Origin: Agrobacterium tumefaciens
Lineage (GTDB): Bacteria; Pseudomonadota; Alphaproteobacteria; Rhizobiales; Rhizobiaceae
Direction of reading: 5' to 3'
Length of the DNA stretch: 64,000 nucleotides
Assembly: GCF_005221325.1 (NCBI RefSeq)
Contig: NZ_CP039889.1
Span: 496,001 to 560,000, forward strand
Positions 35,566-46,975 of the stretch are shown one piece after another; position 1 is the stretch's first letter; every line of letters begins with the position of its first letter. The position numbers and the translations under genes are program-made. A model generated the notes under the pieces. That model was not told where the DNA came from and made no database searches. It worked only from the letters and a program-made list of their open reading frames with translations.

Positions 35566-36621
35566 TCATCTCACGCTGGCAAAGGGGTCTGCCAGCGCCG
35601 CCTCAGGACGGCTGATAGGGTACTTCGTGCCGGAAACCTGCGATGCCATGACCTTGGCGCCGCTGGATTTCAGGAGGGCCCGGAAGCTCGGATGCATGCC
35701 GCCGTCTACATACGCGCTAAGCGGGGCAGAAGTTCCCTCGCTCATCGCCGCGGCAAGTTTTTGTTGCTCTTCAGCCAGCTTAGACGCCACCTGCGCATCC
35801 AGCTGGTTGATGGCGGGTGGGCAGGCCGCCAGCGGATCGGCGGGCTCGCCGCCGTCAAATTCACTGTTGAAGACATAACGGCGGCCGCAGACGGAAACCT
35901 TGGGCTGACGGCGCGTCACCTCGAAATAATCATAACCTTCCTTCAGCGTCTTCCAGAAGGGCATGTTGGGATCGTCACGATGCGCCACCATGTTGCGGGC
36001 GCTCATGCGGAAGGGATAGGCCTGCACCTGAAAGCGATCCTGCCCGCCCTGAAGTGCCCGCGCGACGATGGCATAAATCTCGCCCACTTGGCTGTCGGTC
36101 ATGGCGTAGCAGCCGGAAGACGAGCAGGCGCCATGCACCATCAGCGCCTCACCGGTGTAACCCAGCGCGGATTCCAGCCGGTTGGGATAACCGAGATTGA
36201 AGGAAACGTAATATTGCGAATTCGGGTTAAGCATGCCGGCCGAGACATGATAAAAACCTTCAGGCGCCTGCCGGTCACCCGTCTTCATCTTGGGACCGAG
36301 CTTTCCGGACCACCGGCACATGGGATAAGCCTTGAGCAGCGCGTAATTTCCTGTCTTGTCGACCTTCCAGACCTCAAGCTCGCTTTCCTGCTTGAAAATG
36401 CGAACGAGAACCGGGCTTTCGGGACGCATGCTCTTGGCAGACATCTGCGCCATCATCTTGGAGGACAGCTTCGGCGGGTCTTTCTTCACGCTGTCGAGGC
36501 CCATCGAGGTACACGCGGCAAGAGTGCCACCGATCGCGACGACCGCAGCTATTCTTGCCCCTGTCCTAAGTTTTTGCCGCAACCCCGCAACCGCGAAACC
36601 CAGCAATGCCTGCATGCCCAT
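35566..36621 (-). CDS. L,D-transpeptidase-family lipoprotein (YafK-like)
   Basis: A 351-residue exported protein. A lipobox LAAC lies near residue 37 after a hydrophobic segment (ARIAAVVAIGGTLAAC). The YkuD-type domain carries VRIFKQESELEVWKV, MCRWSGKLGPKMKTGDRQAPEGFY, NLGYPNRLESALG and VHGACSSSGCYAMTD with the catalytic Cys. This plan is that of YafK (DpaA), which in E. coli removes lipoprotein from peptidoglycan rather than crosslinking it. The same role here is an inference. The C-terminal 100 residues are a rhizobial extension. The start is uncertain because no good ribosome site precedes either ATG (36621 or 36615). Confidence 0.88.
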   Translation of the reverse strand: MGMQALLGFAVAGLRQKLRTGARIAAVVAIGGTLAACTSMGLDSVKKDPPKLSSKMMAQMSAKSMRPESPVLVRIFKQESELEVWKVDKTGNYALLKAYPMCRWSGKLGPKMKTGDRQAPEGFYHVSAGMLNPNSQYYVSFNLGYPNRLESALGYTGEALMVHGACSSSGCYAMTDSQVGEIYAIVARALQGGQDRFQVQAYPFRMSARNMVAHRDDPNMPFWKTLKEGYDYFEVTRRQPKVSVCGRRYVFNSEFDGGEPADPLAACPPAINQLDAQVASKLAEEQQKLAAAMSEGTSAPLSAYVDGGMHPSFRALLKSSGAKVMASQVSGTKYPISRPEAALADPFASVR

Positions 36622-36793
36622 GGATCGTTCTACCCGCCTGATTTGCCCGCCTTTCGGGCAGACGCTTAACTACCGAAGGTGGCCACAACACGGCAACCTC
36701 GCCATGGACAAAGTCTCGTGAACAGACGTTACCCTTTCGTTAATCATAGGCACACAAGCCCGTGATGCCGACGGAGCAGCGCTCGGAGCTAGA

Positions 36794-38636
<1,843 letters not shown>

Positions 38637-38659
38637 GAATCACCCGTACCGCCGGTTTT

Positions 38660-38818
38660 CTAAAAGATCTTCGGCGGCTCGTCATTTTCATCGGGATTGG
38701 GCGTCGGCACTTCATCCGGCAAGCGGTCGGGCTCTGGCTCTTCCACAGGTGGAATATCCGGCTGCGGCGGCACGGGCATCGGCGGTTCGGGATAAGGCTC
38801 GAAGGGAACGGTCGGCAT
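38660..38818 (-). CDS. Small Pro/Glu/Asp-rich protein (52 aa)
   Basis: A 52-residue protein that starts MPTVPFEPYPEPPM and is about one third proline, with an acidic C-terminal half ending DENDEPPKIF. The start at 38818 is supported by CAGGAGG six to nine bases upstream. No signal peptide or membrane segment is present. I know of no function. The composition suggests a disordered protein. A GGAAC-N16-CGTT promoter lies 173-197 bases upstream on the same strand, which would give it a long leader if it is the true promoter. Confidence 0.65.
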   Translation of the reverse strand: MPTVPFEPYPEPPMPVPPQPDIPPVEEPEPDRLPDEVPTPNPDENDEPPKIF

Positions 38819-38990
38819 TGCGGCCTCCTGACATGAACGCGCCAGCCTATTGCGGCAACGCTCCAATCTCTCGGGACAACGCCTTTGCGCCGTCGCCATT
38901 CAGGCGGCGCAACATCCAATTCGCCCATCGGTCAAATGCCGGTAAGGTCCCTTCGGTACAGGTCGCGCCGCCCTGCGGGTCGTACAGGAA

Positions 38991-39015
38991 AACGCGGGGA
39001 CGGCGGCTCCGTTCC
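38991..39015 (-). promoter_or_regulatory. Sigma-EcfG-type promoter (GGAAC-N16-CGTT)
   Basis: On the minus strand GGAAC (39015-39011) and CGTT (38994-38991) are 16 bases apart. It lies just after the 65-residue gene and upstream of the Pro-rich small gene, with a gap of about 170 bases to that start codon. Either a long leader or a small RNA could be made from it. Confidence 0.6.
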
Positions 39016-39042
39016 GTTTTTTAGGAAGGTTTTTGCTACCGC

Positions 39043-39240
39043 TCAGACGAAACCGAGCGCGCTGCGTGAAATATCGCGGTTTTCGCAATAATCGCGGGAA
39101 TGAGCTTCATGACCATGCTCGCGAGCGGTCGAACGGGTGAGTTCCGGGCTTGGAACGTTGAGAAGCGCATCGGCATAGGTGCCGGTCGCCTCGACGTCGT
39201 CGATCACAGTCTGCTGTTGCGGCTTTAAAAATTCAAACAT
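39043..39240 (-). CDS. Small hypothetical protein (65 aa), likely general-stress gene
   Basis: A 65-residue protein, MFEFLKPQQQTVIDDVEATG..., with no membrane segment and a His/Arg-rich middle (REHGHEAHSRDY). The start has an excellent AAGGAGG ribosome site seven bases upstream, and a perfect EcfG-type promoter lies about 30 bases before the start. These signals make it a real gene though I recognise no family. Function unknown; expression in general stress is expected. Confidence 0.7.
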   Translation of the reverse strand: MFEFLKPQQQTVIDDVEATGTYADALLNVPSPELTRSTAREHGHEAHSRDYCENRDISRSALGFV

Positions 39241-39268
39241 CCGTCATCCTCCTTCGACGCATCCCCTC

Positions 39269-39293
39269 AACGCGCCGGCACGGGGCCTGTTCC
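39269..39293 (-). promoter_or_regulatory. Sigma-EcfG-type promoter (GGAAC-N16-CGTT)
   Basis: On the minus strand GGAAC (39293-39289) and CGTT (39272-39269) are exactly 16 bases apart. The start of transcription would fall about 20 bases before the AAGGAGG/ATG of the 65-residue gene. Confidence 0.8.
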
Positions 39294-39413
39294 ATACCGC
39301 CGTGACTGTTCCGATTATACATCAGAAGGGATTAACGTATAGATGACGAAAGGCGAACGTTATCAACTGACGTTCACAAAATGGAGTGGAATCAGTGAGC
39401 TATGGCAACCGGC

Positions 39414-40439
39414 TCAGGCTGGGCCGACCGATTCACGCAAGATCAGCTCGACCGGCCACAATTCCTGAACTTCGCGGACAGGACGGCCACCAACGATCTG
39501 CAAAAGCAGGTCCGTAACCCGCATGCCCGCCATGCGCATGGACGAGCGGGTGGTGGAGAGCGGCGGCATCATGCTCTCCGGTGTGAGATAGGGAAACACG
39601 TCATCATGGGCGATGACGGAGACATCCTTGCCGATCGTCAGCCCCATCTGCGTGGCGGCGCGATACACACCCTGCGCTGTCATCATCGCGCCTGCCACAA
39701 AGGCCGTCGGGCGCGGCGTCTGTTCCAGAAGCGAGCGGGCGAAGCGGAAGGCCGTCTCCTCGCTGAAGTGCTCACTCATAATGAAACGCGGATCGGGCGT
39801 GATTCCGTGGGTCGCCAGCGCATCGCGAAAACCCTGTTCACGATCCTGCACGAAGGTGCGTCCGACAGGACCGTTGATAAGGGCGATACGGCGATGGCCG
39901 CGCTCCAGAAAATGGATCGTCGGACGATAGGTCACATCGTGGTTGTCAATATCAAGCCACGCATGCTCAAAAGCCGTCTTTGAGCGCCCATGCACGATGA
40001 AGGGCACGCCCAGCCGGTTCAGCAGCGCAATACGCTCATCCTCCGGGCGCGGCGAATGCACGATGATGCCATCGACGCGGCCGCTCGCCGCCAGCCGGCT
40101 GAAGATCGCCAGTTCCTCATCGAGATTATTGTCGACGGTGACGCTGACGAGAATGTCTGTTTCTTCCCGTTCCAGCCGGGTCGCCATACCGCCCATGAAT
40201 TCCGAAAAGAAATGCCCGCCGCCCGAACGACCCATGACGACGCCGATGGCGCCTGCCCTGCCCGTTGCCAGCCTGACGGCGTTGGCATTCGGCCGGTAGC
40301 CATATTTCAGCGCAGCCTCCATCACCCGCTGGCGCGTCTCCTCGCGCACTTCGGGGTAGCCGCCAAGCGCCCGGCTGACGGTGGTGGGCGAGAGCCCAAC
40401 CTTTGCTGCGAATTCCTTGAGCTTCATGTTTTTTGCCAA
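39414..40439 (-). CDS. thuR: LacI-family repressor of the trehalose (thu) operon
   Basis: A 341-residue LacI-family repressor. The N-terminal HTH reads MKLKEFAAKVGLSPTTVSRALGGYPEV (about residues 5-31) with the hinge GYRPNANAVRLATG, followed by a periplasmic-binding-protein-like effector domain (about 62-335) with VPFIVHGR, AWLDIDNHD, ALINGP and VSVIAHDD. It is divergent from thuE, and two LacI-type palindromes lie between them. This matches thuR of Sinorhizobium and Agrobacterium, whose inducers are trehalose and related disaccharides. Confidence 0.9.
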   Translation of the reverse strand: MAKNMKLKEFAAKVGLSPTTVSRALGGYPEVREETRQRVMEAALKYGYRPNANAVRLATGRAGAIGVVMGRSGGGHFFSEFMGGMATRLEREETDILVSVTVDNNLDEELAIFSRLAASGRVDGIIVHSPRPEDERIALLNRLGVPFIVHGRSKTAFEHAWLDIDNHDVTYRPTIHFLERGHRRIALINGPVGRTFVQDREQGFRDALATHGITPDPRFIMSEHFSEETAFRFARSLLEQTPRPTAFVAGAMMTAQGVYRAATQMGLTIGKDVSVIAHDDVFPYLTPESMMPPLSTTRSSMRMAGMRVTDLLLQIVGGRPVREVQELWPVELILRESVGPA

Positions 40440-40487
40440 TTTGCCCCTGCATGCGTCGCCGCCGCGGATTTTTCAAGCCGACAAAAA

Positions 40488-40503
40488 TTGAAAACGATTT
40501 CAA
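40488..40503. promoter_or_regulatory. LacI-type operator near thuR start
   Basis: TTGAAAACGATTTCAA is a 16-bp imperfect palindrome with a central CG, typical of LacI-family sites, 49 bases upstream of the thuR start codon. Probably bound by ThuR for autoregulation. Confidence 0.75.
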
Positions 40504-40639
40504 TTTTCCTCCACCTGAAACCTTACAGTTGATCATTCCGAAAGGCAAACACCGAAAAATTTCGAACAAAAACGGCCGATTTCCGGGGAAATAGAAAGAG
40601 TATTGACAGATTGCTCAGCTTTTGAGAGCCTCGCGTCAG

Positions 40640-40655
40640 TCAAAAGCGCTTTCAA
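40640..40655. promoter_or_regulatory. LacI-type operator upstream of thuE
   Basis: TCAAAAGCGCTTTCAA contains a perfect AAAGCGCTTT core and lies 41 bases before the thuE start. A TTGACA hexamer lies at 40603-40608, so a repressor bound here would block the thu promoter. Its half-sites match those of the operator at 40488. Confidence 0.78.
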
Positions 40656-40695
40656 TTTTGAGGACAATCGGGAGCGTCAACGGAGGAGTTTGACA

Positions 40696-41961
40696 ATGAA
40701 TATTTCCATGAAGACTTTGTTCCTGTGCGGAAGCGTATTTTCTGCCGCCGTTTCGGCTCAGGCGGCCGAGCTTTCCATCGCCGCCAATTCGACCGGCAAG
40801 AACGTCGCGTTCTTCCGCGAACGCATCGCCGCTTTCGAAAAAGAGACCGGCCACAAGGTCAATCTCGTCACGATGCCTTCTTCATCAAGCGAACAGTTCA
40901 GCCAGTACCGGCTGTGGCTTGCCGCCGGCAACAAGGATGTCGATGTCTACCAGACCGACGTGATCTGGGCGCCGCAGCTGGCCGACCAGTTCGTGGATCT
41001 GACCGCAGCAACCAAGGACGTCATCGGCGATCATTTCCCCTCCATCGTCGCCTCGCAGACGGTGGACGGCAAGCTCGTCGCCATGCCGATGTTCACCGAT
41101 GCGCCGGCGCTTTTCTATCGCAAGGACCTTCTGGAAAAATACGGCAAGCAGCCGCCCAAAACCTGGAAGGAACTGGGCGAAACCGCCAAGGAAGTTCAAG
41201 ACAAAGAGCGCGAGGCCGGCCGGAAGGACCTCTGGGGCTTTGTTTTCCAGGGCAGCGCCTATGAAGGCCTGACCTGCAACGCGCTGGAATGGATCGCATC
41301 CGCCGGCGGTGGCCATATCGTTGAAAGCAACGGCGATATCTCCATCAACAATGAGAAGGCCGCGGCAGCCATCGAAACCGCCAAGGGCTGGGTTGGCACC
41401 ATCGCGCCGCAGGGCGTTCTCGCCTACAAGGAAGAGGAAGCGCGCGGCGTCTGGCAGACGGGTAATTCCGTTTTCATGCGCAACTGGCCCTATGCCTATG
41501 CCCTTGGAAACGGTGCCGACAGCGCCATCAAGGACAAGTTCGGCGTCACCCCGTTGCCGGCTGGCGCAGAAGGTGAAGCCCCTGCCTCGACACTCGGCGG
41601 CTGGAACCTTGCTGTATCGAAATATTCCGACAATCAGGAAGCGGCTATTCAGCTCGTGAAGTTTATCGCATCCAAGGAAACCCAGAAGATGCGTGCGGTT
41701 CAGCTGTCCAACATGCCGACGATCGCCTCGCTTTACGACGACAAGGATGTCGCGGCCGCCCAGCCTTTCATGCCGACATGGAAGCCGATCTTCCAGACCG
41801 CCGTTCCGCGTCCGTCCGCCTCGGCCAAGGTGAAATATAACGAGGTTTCGGCCAAGTTCTGGGGTGCTGTGCACAACACGCTCTCCGGTAACGGCACGGC
41901 GGCTGAAAATCTCGAACTGCTCGAGGTTGAACTGACCGATCTCAAAGGCAACGGCTGGTAA
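40696..41961 (+). CDS. thuE: Trehalose/maltose ABC transporter substrate-binding protein
   Basis: A 421-residue periplasmic binding protein (family 1 solute-binding) with a Sec signal peptide of about 23 residues (SAAVSAQAA|ELS). Typical parts include FPSIVASQTVDGKLVAMPMFTDAPALFYRKDLLEKYG, PKTWKELGETAKEVQ and PASTLGGWNLAVS. It captures trehalose, maltitol and sucrose isomers in known Thu systems. The start at 40696 follows GGAGGAGTTTGACA. The frame is open further upstream without a ribosome site. It is the first gene of thuEFGKAB and is separated from thuF by a strong hairpin. Confidence 0.93.
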   Translation: MNISMKTLFLCGSVFSAAVSAQAAELSIAANSTGKNVAFFRERIAAFEKETGHKVNLVTMPSSSSEQFSQYRLWLAAGNKDVDVYQTDVIWAPQLADQFVDLTAATKDVIGDHFPSIVASQTVDGKLVAMPMFTDAPALFYRKDLLEKYGKQPPKTWKELGETAKEVQDKEREAGRKDLWGFVFQGSAYEGLTCNALEWIASAGGGHIVESNGDISINNEKAAAAIETAKGWVGTIAPQGVLAYKEEEARGVWQTGNSVFMRNWPYAYALGNGADSAIKDKFGVTPLPAGAEGEAPASTLGGWNLAVSKYSDNQEAAIQLVKFIASKETQKMRAVQLSNMPTIASLYDDKDVAAAQPFMPTWKPIFQTAVPRPSASAKVKYNEVSAKFWGAVHNTLSGNGTAAENLELLEVELTDLKGNGW

Positions 41962-41969
41962 CCCGGCCC

Positions 41970-42005
41970 GCGCGGGAGGCGGTCTCACTTGGCCGTCTCC
42001 CGCGC
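41970..42005 (+). terminator. Intercistronic hairpin between thuE and thuF
   Basis: A 13-bp stem (41970-41982 with 41993-42005, one G-U pair) and a 10-base loop lie nine bases after the thuE stop, with no T-run. Such hairpins after binding-protein genes protect the upstream mRNA or attenuate downstream expression. Confidence 0.65.
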
Positions 42006-42024
42006 TCCAACCGTGAGATATCCC

Positions 42025-42995
<971 letters not shown>

Positions 42996-42999
<4 letters not shown>

Positions 43000-43829
43000 C
43001 CCTGCCAAGCATCCTGAAAACCACCGCCTTTTATGCGCTGGTCGCCGTCATCATGGTGATCTCGGTATTCCCGTTCTATTACGCGATCCTGACCAGCCTG
43101 AAATCCGGCTCGGCGCTGTTCCAGGTCAATTATTGGCCGCGTGAATTCTCGCTGACCAATTATAGCTTCGTCATCGGCAACGGCACTTTCCTGCGCAATC
43201 TCGGCAATTCGCTGTTCGTTGCATCTTCCGTCGTCGTACTATCGCTGTTCCTTGCGGTAACGGCGTCCTATGCCCTGGCGCGTGTCCGGTTTCGGGGCCG
43301 CTCACTGCTTCTGCTCACCATCCTGTCGGTTTCCATGTTCCCGCAGATCGCCGTTCTCGCCGGCCTGTTCGAACTGATCCGCTGGGCGGGCATCTTCAAC
43401 ACGCCCTTGGCGCTGATTTTCTCATACATGATCTTCACCCTGCCCTTCACGGTCTGGGTGCTGACAACCTTCATGCGTGACCTGCCGATCGAAATCGAGG
43501 AAGCGGCCATCGTCGATGGCGCAACGCCATGGGTCATCATTACCCAGGTTTTCATGCCGCTGATGTGGCCGGCGCTCGTCACGACCGGGCTTCTCGCCTT
43601 CATCGCGGCGTGGAACGAGTTCCTCTTCGCGCTCACCTTCACCTCATCGAACGAGCAGCGCACGGTGCCTGTCGCCATCGCGCTCCTGTCGGGCGGCTCG
43701 CAGTTCGAAATACCCTGGGGAACGATCATGGCGGCCTCCGTCATCGTCACCGCCCCGCTCGTCGTCCTCGTTCTGATCTTCCAGCGACGCATCATCTCCG
43801 GCCTCACCGCCGGCGGCGTCAAAGGCTAG
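42996..43829 (+). CDS. thuG: Trehalose/maltose ABC transporter permease
   Basis: A 277-residue MalG-type permease with six membrane helices and the EAA loop IEEAAIVDGATPWVIITQVFMPLMWP (about 167-192). The start overlaps the thuF stop as ATGA, which gives a normal N-terminal helix. The upstream open frame belongs to another frame of thuF. It pairs with ThuF in the membrane. Confidence 0.93.
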
Positions 43830-43839
43830 GAGAAAATCA

Positions 43840-44868
43840 ATGACCACCATTCAACTGCGCGATCTTCGCAAATCATTCGGCGCCTTCGATGTCATCAAGG
43901 GCATCGACATGGATATCCGCTCCGGCGAGTTCATGGTTTTCGTTGGCCCTTCCGGCTGCGGCAAGTCCACGCTTCTGCGCCTCATCTGCGGGCTGGAGGA
44001 AATTTCCGGCGGTACACTCTCCTTCGATGGCGAGACGGTGAACCGCCTGCCGCCCGCCAAGCGCGGCGTCGCCATGGTCTTCCAGTCGTATGCGCTTTAT
44101 CCGCATATGACCGTGTTCGAGAACATGGCCTTCGGCATGAAACTGTCAGGCGCTGACAAGGAACAGCGTAAGAAGCGCGTGGAAGCGGCAGCCGAAATGC
44201 TGCAACTCACGCCCTATCTGGAACGCCTGCCGAAACAGCTTTCCGGCGGCCAGCGCCAGCGTGTCGCCATCGGTCGCGCCATCGTCCGCGATCCGAAGGT
44301 ATTCCTGTTCGACGAGCCGCTTTCCAACCTTGATGCGGCATTGCGCGTTGCCACGCGCCTGGAAATCGCCAAGCTGCACCGCTCGATGCATGACACGACG
44401 ATGATCTACGTTACCCACGATCAGGTCGAGGCCATGACGCTCGCCGACCGCATCTGCGTGCTGCGTGACGGCCGGGTCGAGCAGATCGGCACGCCGCTGG
44501 AGCTTTACGAAAGCCCTGTTAACACCTTCGTCGCAGGCTTCATTGGCTCTCCGAAGATGAACTTCCTCTCCGGGAAATATGCCGAGGTGGAAGGCGCTAA
44601 AACAATCGGCATCCGCCCCGAACACATCACCATCACCACCGACGGCAGCGGCTGGAGCGGCGAAATCGTGCATTCGGAAATGCTCGGATCGGACAGCTAC
44701 ATCTATGTCGAGATCGGCGCCGGTGAACCCGTCGTCGTTCGCGAGGAAGGCGTGACCGACCGCAAGGCAGGCGAGCGCATCGCCCTCGTGCCGGATGCGA
44801 CGCAGATCCATCGTTTCGATACCGAAGGCCGCGCGCTTGCACGCAACCCCGCCCGGGGTGCCGCCTGA
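43840..44868 (+). CDS. thuK: Trehalose/maltose ABC transporter ATP-binding protein
   Basis: A 342-residue MalK/UgpC-type ATPase: Walker A GPSGCGKST (about 36-44), Q-loop VFQSYALYPHMTV, signature LSGGQRQR, Walker B VFLFDEPLSNLDA, H-loop VTHDQVEAMTLAD and a C-terminal TOBE domain (about 240-340). It energises ThuEFG import and may be shared with other sugar importers. It starts ten bases after thuG with AGGAGA upstream. Confidence 0.94.
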   Translation: MTTIQLRDLRKSFGAFDVIKGIDMDIRSGEFMVFVGPSGCGKSTLLRLICGLEEISGGTLSFDGETVNRLPPAKRGVAMVFQSYALYPHMTVFENMAFGMKLSGADKEQRKKRVEAAAEMLQLTPYLERLPKQLSGGQRQRVAIGRAIVRDPKVFLFDEPLSNLDAALRVATRLEIAKLHRSMHDTTMIYVTHDQVEAMTLADRICVLRDGRVEQIGTPLELYESPVNTFVAGFIGSPKMNFLSGKYAEVEGAKTIGIRPEHITITTDGSGWSGEIVHSEMLGSDSYIYVEIGAGEPVVVREEGVTDRKAGERIALVPDATQIHRFDTEGRALARNPARGAA

Positions 44869-44881
44869 AATTTCAACTTTC

Positions 44882-44905
44882 GCCGGGATCACCCAAGGTC
44901 CCGGC
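44882..44905 (+). terminator. Intercistronic hairpin between thuK and thuA
   Basis: GCCGGGA (44882-44888) pairs with TCCCGGC (44899-44905) around a 10-base loop, followed by TTT. A weak attenuator between the transporter and catabolic genes of the thu operon. Confidence 0.4.
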
Positions 44906-44925
44906 TTTCACCGAGGAGCATGACA

Positions 44926-45711
44926 ATGACCATCAACACCGTTGTATGGGGCGAAAATATCCACGAACACATCAATGAGACGGTGCGTTCGATTTATCCA
45001 AACGGCATGCACAACACCATTGCCGACGCGCTGAATACGAACCCCGAGATCAACGCCACCACCGCCACGCTGCAGGAACCGGAACATGGCCTGTCGCAGG
45101 AGCGCCTCGACAAGACCGACGTGCTGGTCTGGTGGGGTCACAAGGACCATGGCGCGGTGCAGGACGAGATCGTCGAGCGCGTCGCCAAACGCGTCTGGGA
45201 AGGCATGGGCCTTATCGTCCTGCATTCCGGCCACTTCTCCAAGCCGTTCAAGCGGCTGATGGGCACGCCCTGCGCGCTGAAATGGCGTGAGGCGGGCGAG
45301 CGTGAACGCCTGTGGACGATCAATCCGCGCCACCCGATTGCCGCCGGCCTGCCCGAACATTTCGAGCTGGAAAACGAGGAAATGTATGGTGAGCAGTTCT
45401 CCGTGCCGGAGCCGCTGGAAACCGTGTTCATCTCCTGGTTCCAGGGCGGCGAAGTCTTCCGCTCGGGCCTCACCTGGCGCCGTGGTGCTGGCAACATCTT
45501 CTATTTCCGCCCCGGCCACGAGACCTATCCGACCTATCACGACGCCAATGTGCAAAAGGTCATCAGCAATTCGGTGAAATGGGCCTATAATCCGGCGGGC
45601 GCACTGACGAGCGTCCACGCTGCCCCCAATGTCCCCGTCGACAAGGCGCTGGAGCCGATCGAGGAACGCGGCCCCAAGCTGCACAAGGCAGGCGAAGCAG
45701 GTTACAGGTAA
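44926..45711 (+). CDS. thuA: ThuA, trehalose-utilisation protein
   Basis: A 261-residue ThuA-family protein with a class I glutamine-amidotransferase-like fold. Visible segments are [11 protein letters not shown] at the N-terminus, [64 protein letters not shown], and [15 protein letters not shown]. With ThuB it processes trehalose, maltitol and sucrose isomers through 3-keto derivatives in Sinorhizobium and Agrobacterium. I choose the ATG at 44926, which has GAGGAG at seven bases. The ATG at 44920 is too close to that site. Confidence 0.93.
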   Translation: MTINTVVWGENIHEHINETVRSIYPNGMHNTIADALNTNPEINATTATLQEPEHGLSQERLDKTDVLVWWGHKDHGAVQDEIVERVAKRVWEGMGLIVLHSGHFSKPFKRLMGTPCALKWREAGERERLWTINPRHPIAAGLPEHFELENEEMYGEQFSVPEPLETVFISWFQGGEVFRSGLTWRRGAGNIFYFRPGHETYPTYHDANVQKVISNSVKWAYNPAGALTSVHAAPNVPVDKALEPIEERGPKLHKAGEAGYR

Positions 45712-45730
45712 GGGCTTGGAGATAACTGGC

Positions 45731-46780
45731 ATGAGACTTCTCATTCTCGGAACCGGTGGCATGGCCAACAACCATGCCACATATTTCTCGCAAATCCCCG
45801 GCGTCGAACTGGTGGCGGCGGTGGATGTGGACGATGTGGTGGTGAGGGGCTTTGCGCTTCGCCACAACATCCCGCTCTCCTTCACCTCTCTGGATGACGC
45901 GATTGCCTGGGGCGAATTTGATGCGGCGGCGAACGTCACGCCTGATAGCATCCATCACCCGACCAGTCTGAAGCTACTTGCAGCCGGCAAGCACGTCTTC
46001 TGCGAAAAGCCTCTGGCGGAAAACTACGCCAAGGCTGCCGAAATGGCCGATGCCGCCGAAAAAGCCGGCCTCGTCGCCATGGTCAACCTCACTTATCGCA
46101 ACGTCGCCCCCTTGCAGGCGGCGCGCGAGATGGTGCTGGCAGGCAAGATCGGCAAGGTGCGGCATCTGGAAGCCTCCTATCTCCAGAGCTGGCTGGTTTC
46201 CAAGGCCTGGGGCGACTGGATGACGGAGAGCAAGTGGTTGTGGCGGCTTTCCACCAAGCACGGCTCGAACGGCGTGCTGGGCGATGTCGGCATCCACATT
46301 CTCGACTTCGCCTCTTACGGCGCGGGCAGCGATGTGGAGCGCATCTTCACGCGGCTGAAGACCTTCGACAAATACGAGGGCAACAAGATCGGCGTCTACG
46401 ACCTCGACGCCAATGACAGCTTCACCATGACCGCCGAACTGGAAAACGGCGCCATGGGCGTCATCCACGCCAGCCGCTGGGCAACGGGCCACCTCAACGA
46501 ACTTCGCCTGCGCATCCATGGCGACAAGGGTGCGCTGGAAGTCATCCACACGCCGGAATATTCAAGCCTGCGTACCTGCATCGGTGAAGATGTAGAAAAG
46601 GCGATCTGGAAGACCATCGATGTCGATCCGGTGGCGACGAATTACGAAAAATTCGCCAAGGCGGTCATGGAAGGCGGCGTCGCCGATCCCGACTTCCGCC
46701 ATGCCGCCAATTTGCAGAAGGTACTTGATCTGTCGATCATCGCGGATCGGGAGAGGCGGGAACTGGCCGTTTCGGCTTGA
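45731..46780 (+). CDS. thuB: ThuB, Gfo/Idh/MocA-family dehydrogenase of trehalose catabolism
   Basis: A 349-residue NAD(P)-dependent oxidoreductase: Rossmann motif LILGTGGMANNHA at the N-terminus, FDAAANVTPDSIHHP, HVFCEKPLAENY with the conserved EKP Lys, and the C-terminal substrate domain with SNGVLGDVGIHILDFASYGAG (catalytic Asp/His). ThuB and ThuA together oxidise disaccharides to 3-keto forms. The start at 45731 begins right before the Rossmann strand. Upstream in-frame codons lie inside thuA. It is the last thu gene, followed by a RIME-like element. Confidence 0.93.
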   Translation: MRLLILGTGGMANNHATYFSQIPGVELVAAVDVDDVVVRGFALRHNIPLSFTSLDDAIAWGEFDAAANVTPDSIHHPTSLKLLAAGKHVFCEKPLAENYAKAAEMADAAEKAGLVAMVNLTYRNVAPLQAAREMVLAGKIGKVRHLEASYLQSWLVSKAWGDWMTESKWLWRLSTKHGSNGVLGDVGIHILDFASYGAGSDVERIFTRLKTFDKYEGNKIGVYDLDANDSFTMTAELENGAMGVIHASRWATGHLNELRLRIHGDKGALEVIHTPEYSSLRTCIGEDVEKAIWKTIDVDPVATNYEKFAKAVMEGGVADPDFRHAANLQKVLDLSIIADRERRELAVSA

Positions 46781-46840
46781 TTTGCGGAAGTGCGGCGGGG
46801 CAAGCCGCCGCATGGATCGCTGCAAAGCGCGCTCCTCTCT

Positions 46841-46959
46841 CTCCGTCACCCCGGATTTGATCCGGGGCCCAGCGCGATCAAGTCTTTGATCGCAAAAGAC
46901 TCTTTTCACGGCGCAGACGCGCCGTGGCTGGATGCCGGATCAAATCCGGCATGACGGAG
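46841..46959. repeat. RIME-like intergenic palindromic element (copy 2)
   Basis: About 119 bases. The ends, CTCCGTCACCCCGGATTTGA at 46841 and its near-complement finishing at 46959, pair over 25 bases with two mismatches. Inner hairpins such as GATCAAGTCTTTGATC and GGCGCAGACGCGCC add a mosaic structure. Located between the convergent thuB and queE genes, it may also stop transcription from both. Confidence 0.75.
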
Positions 46960-46975
46960 GGAAACTTATACCCCC

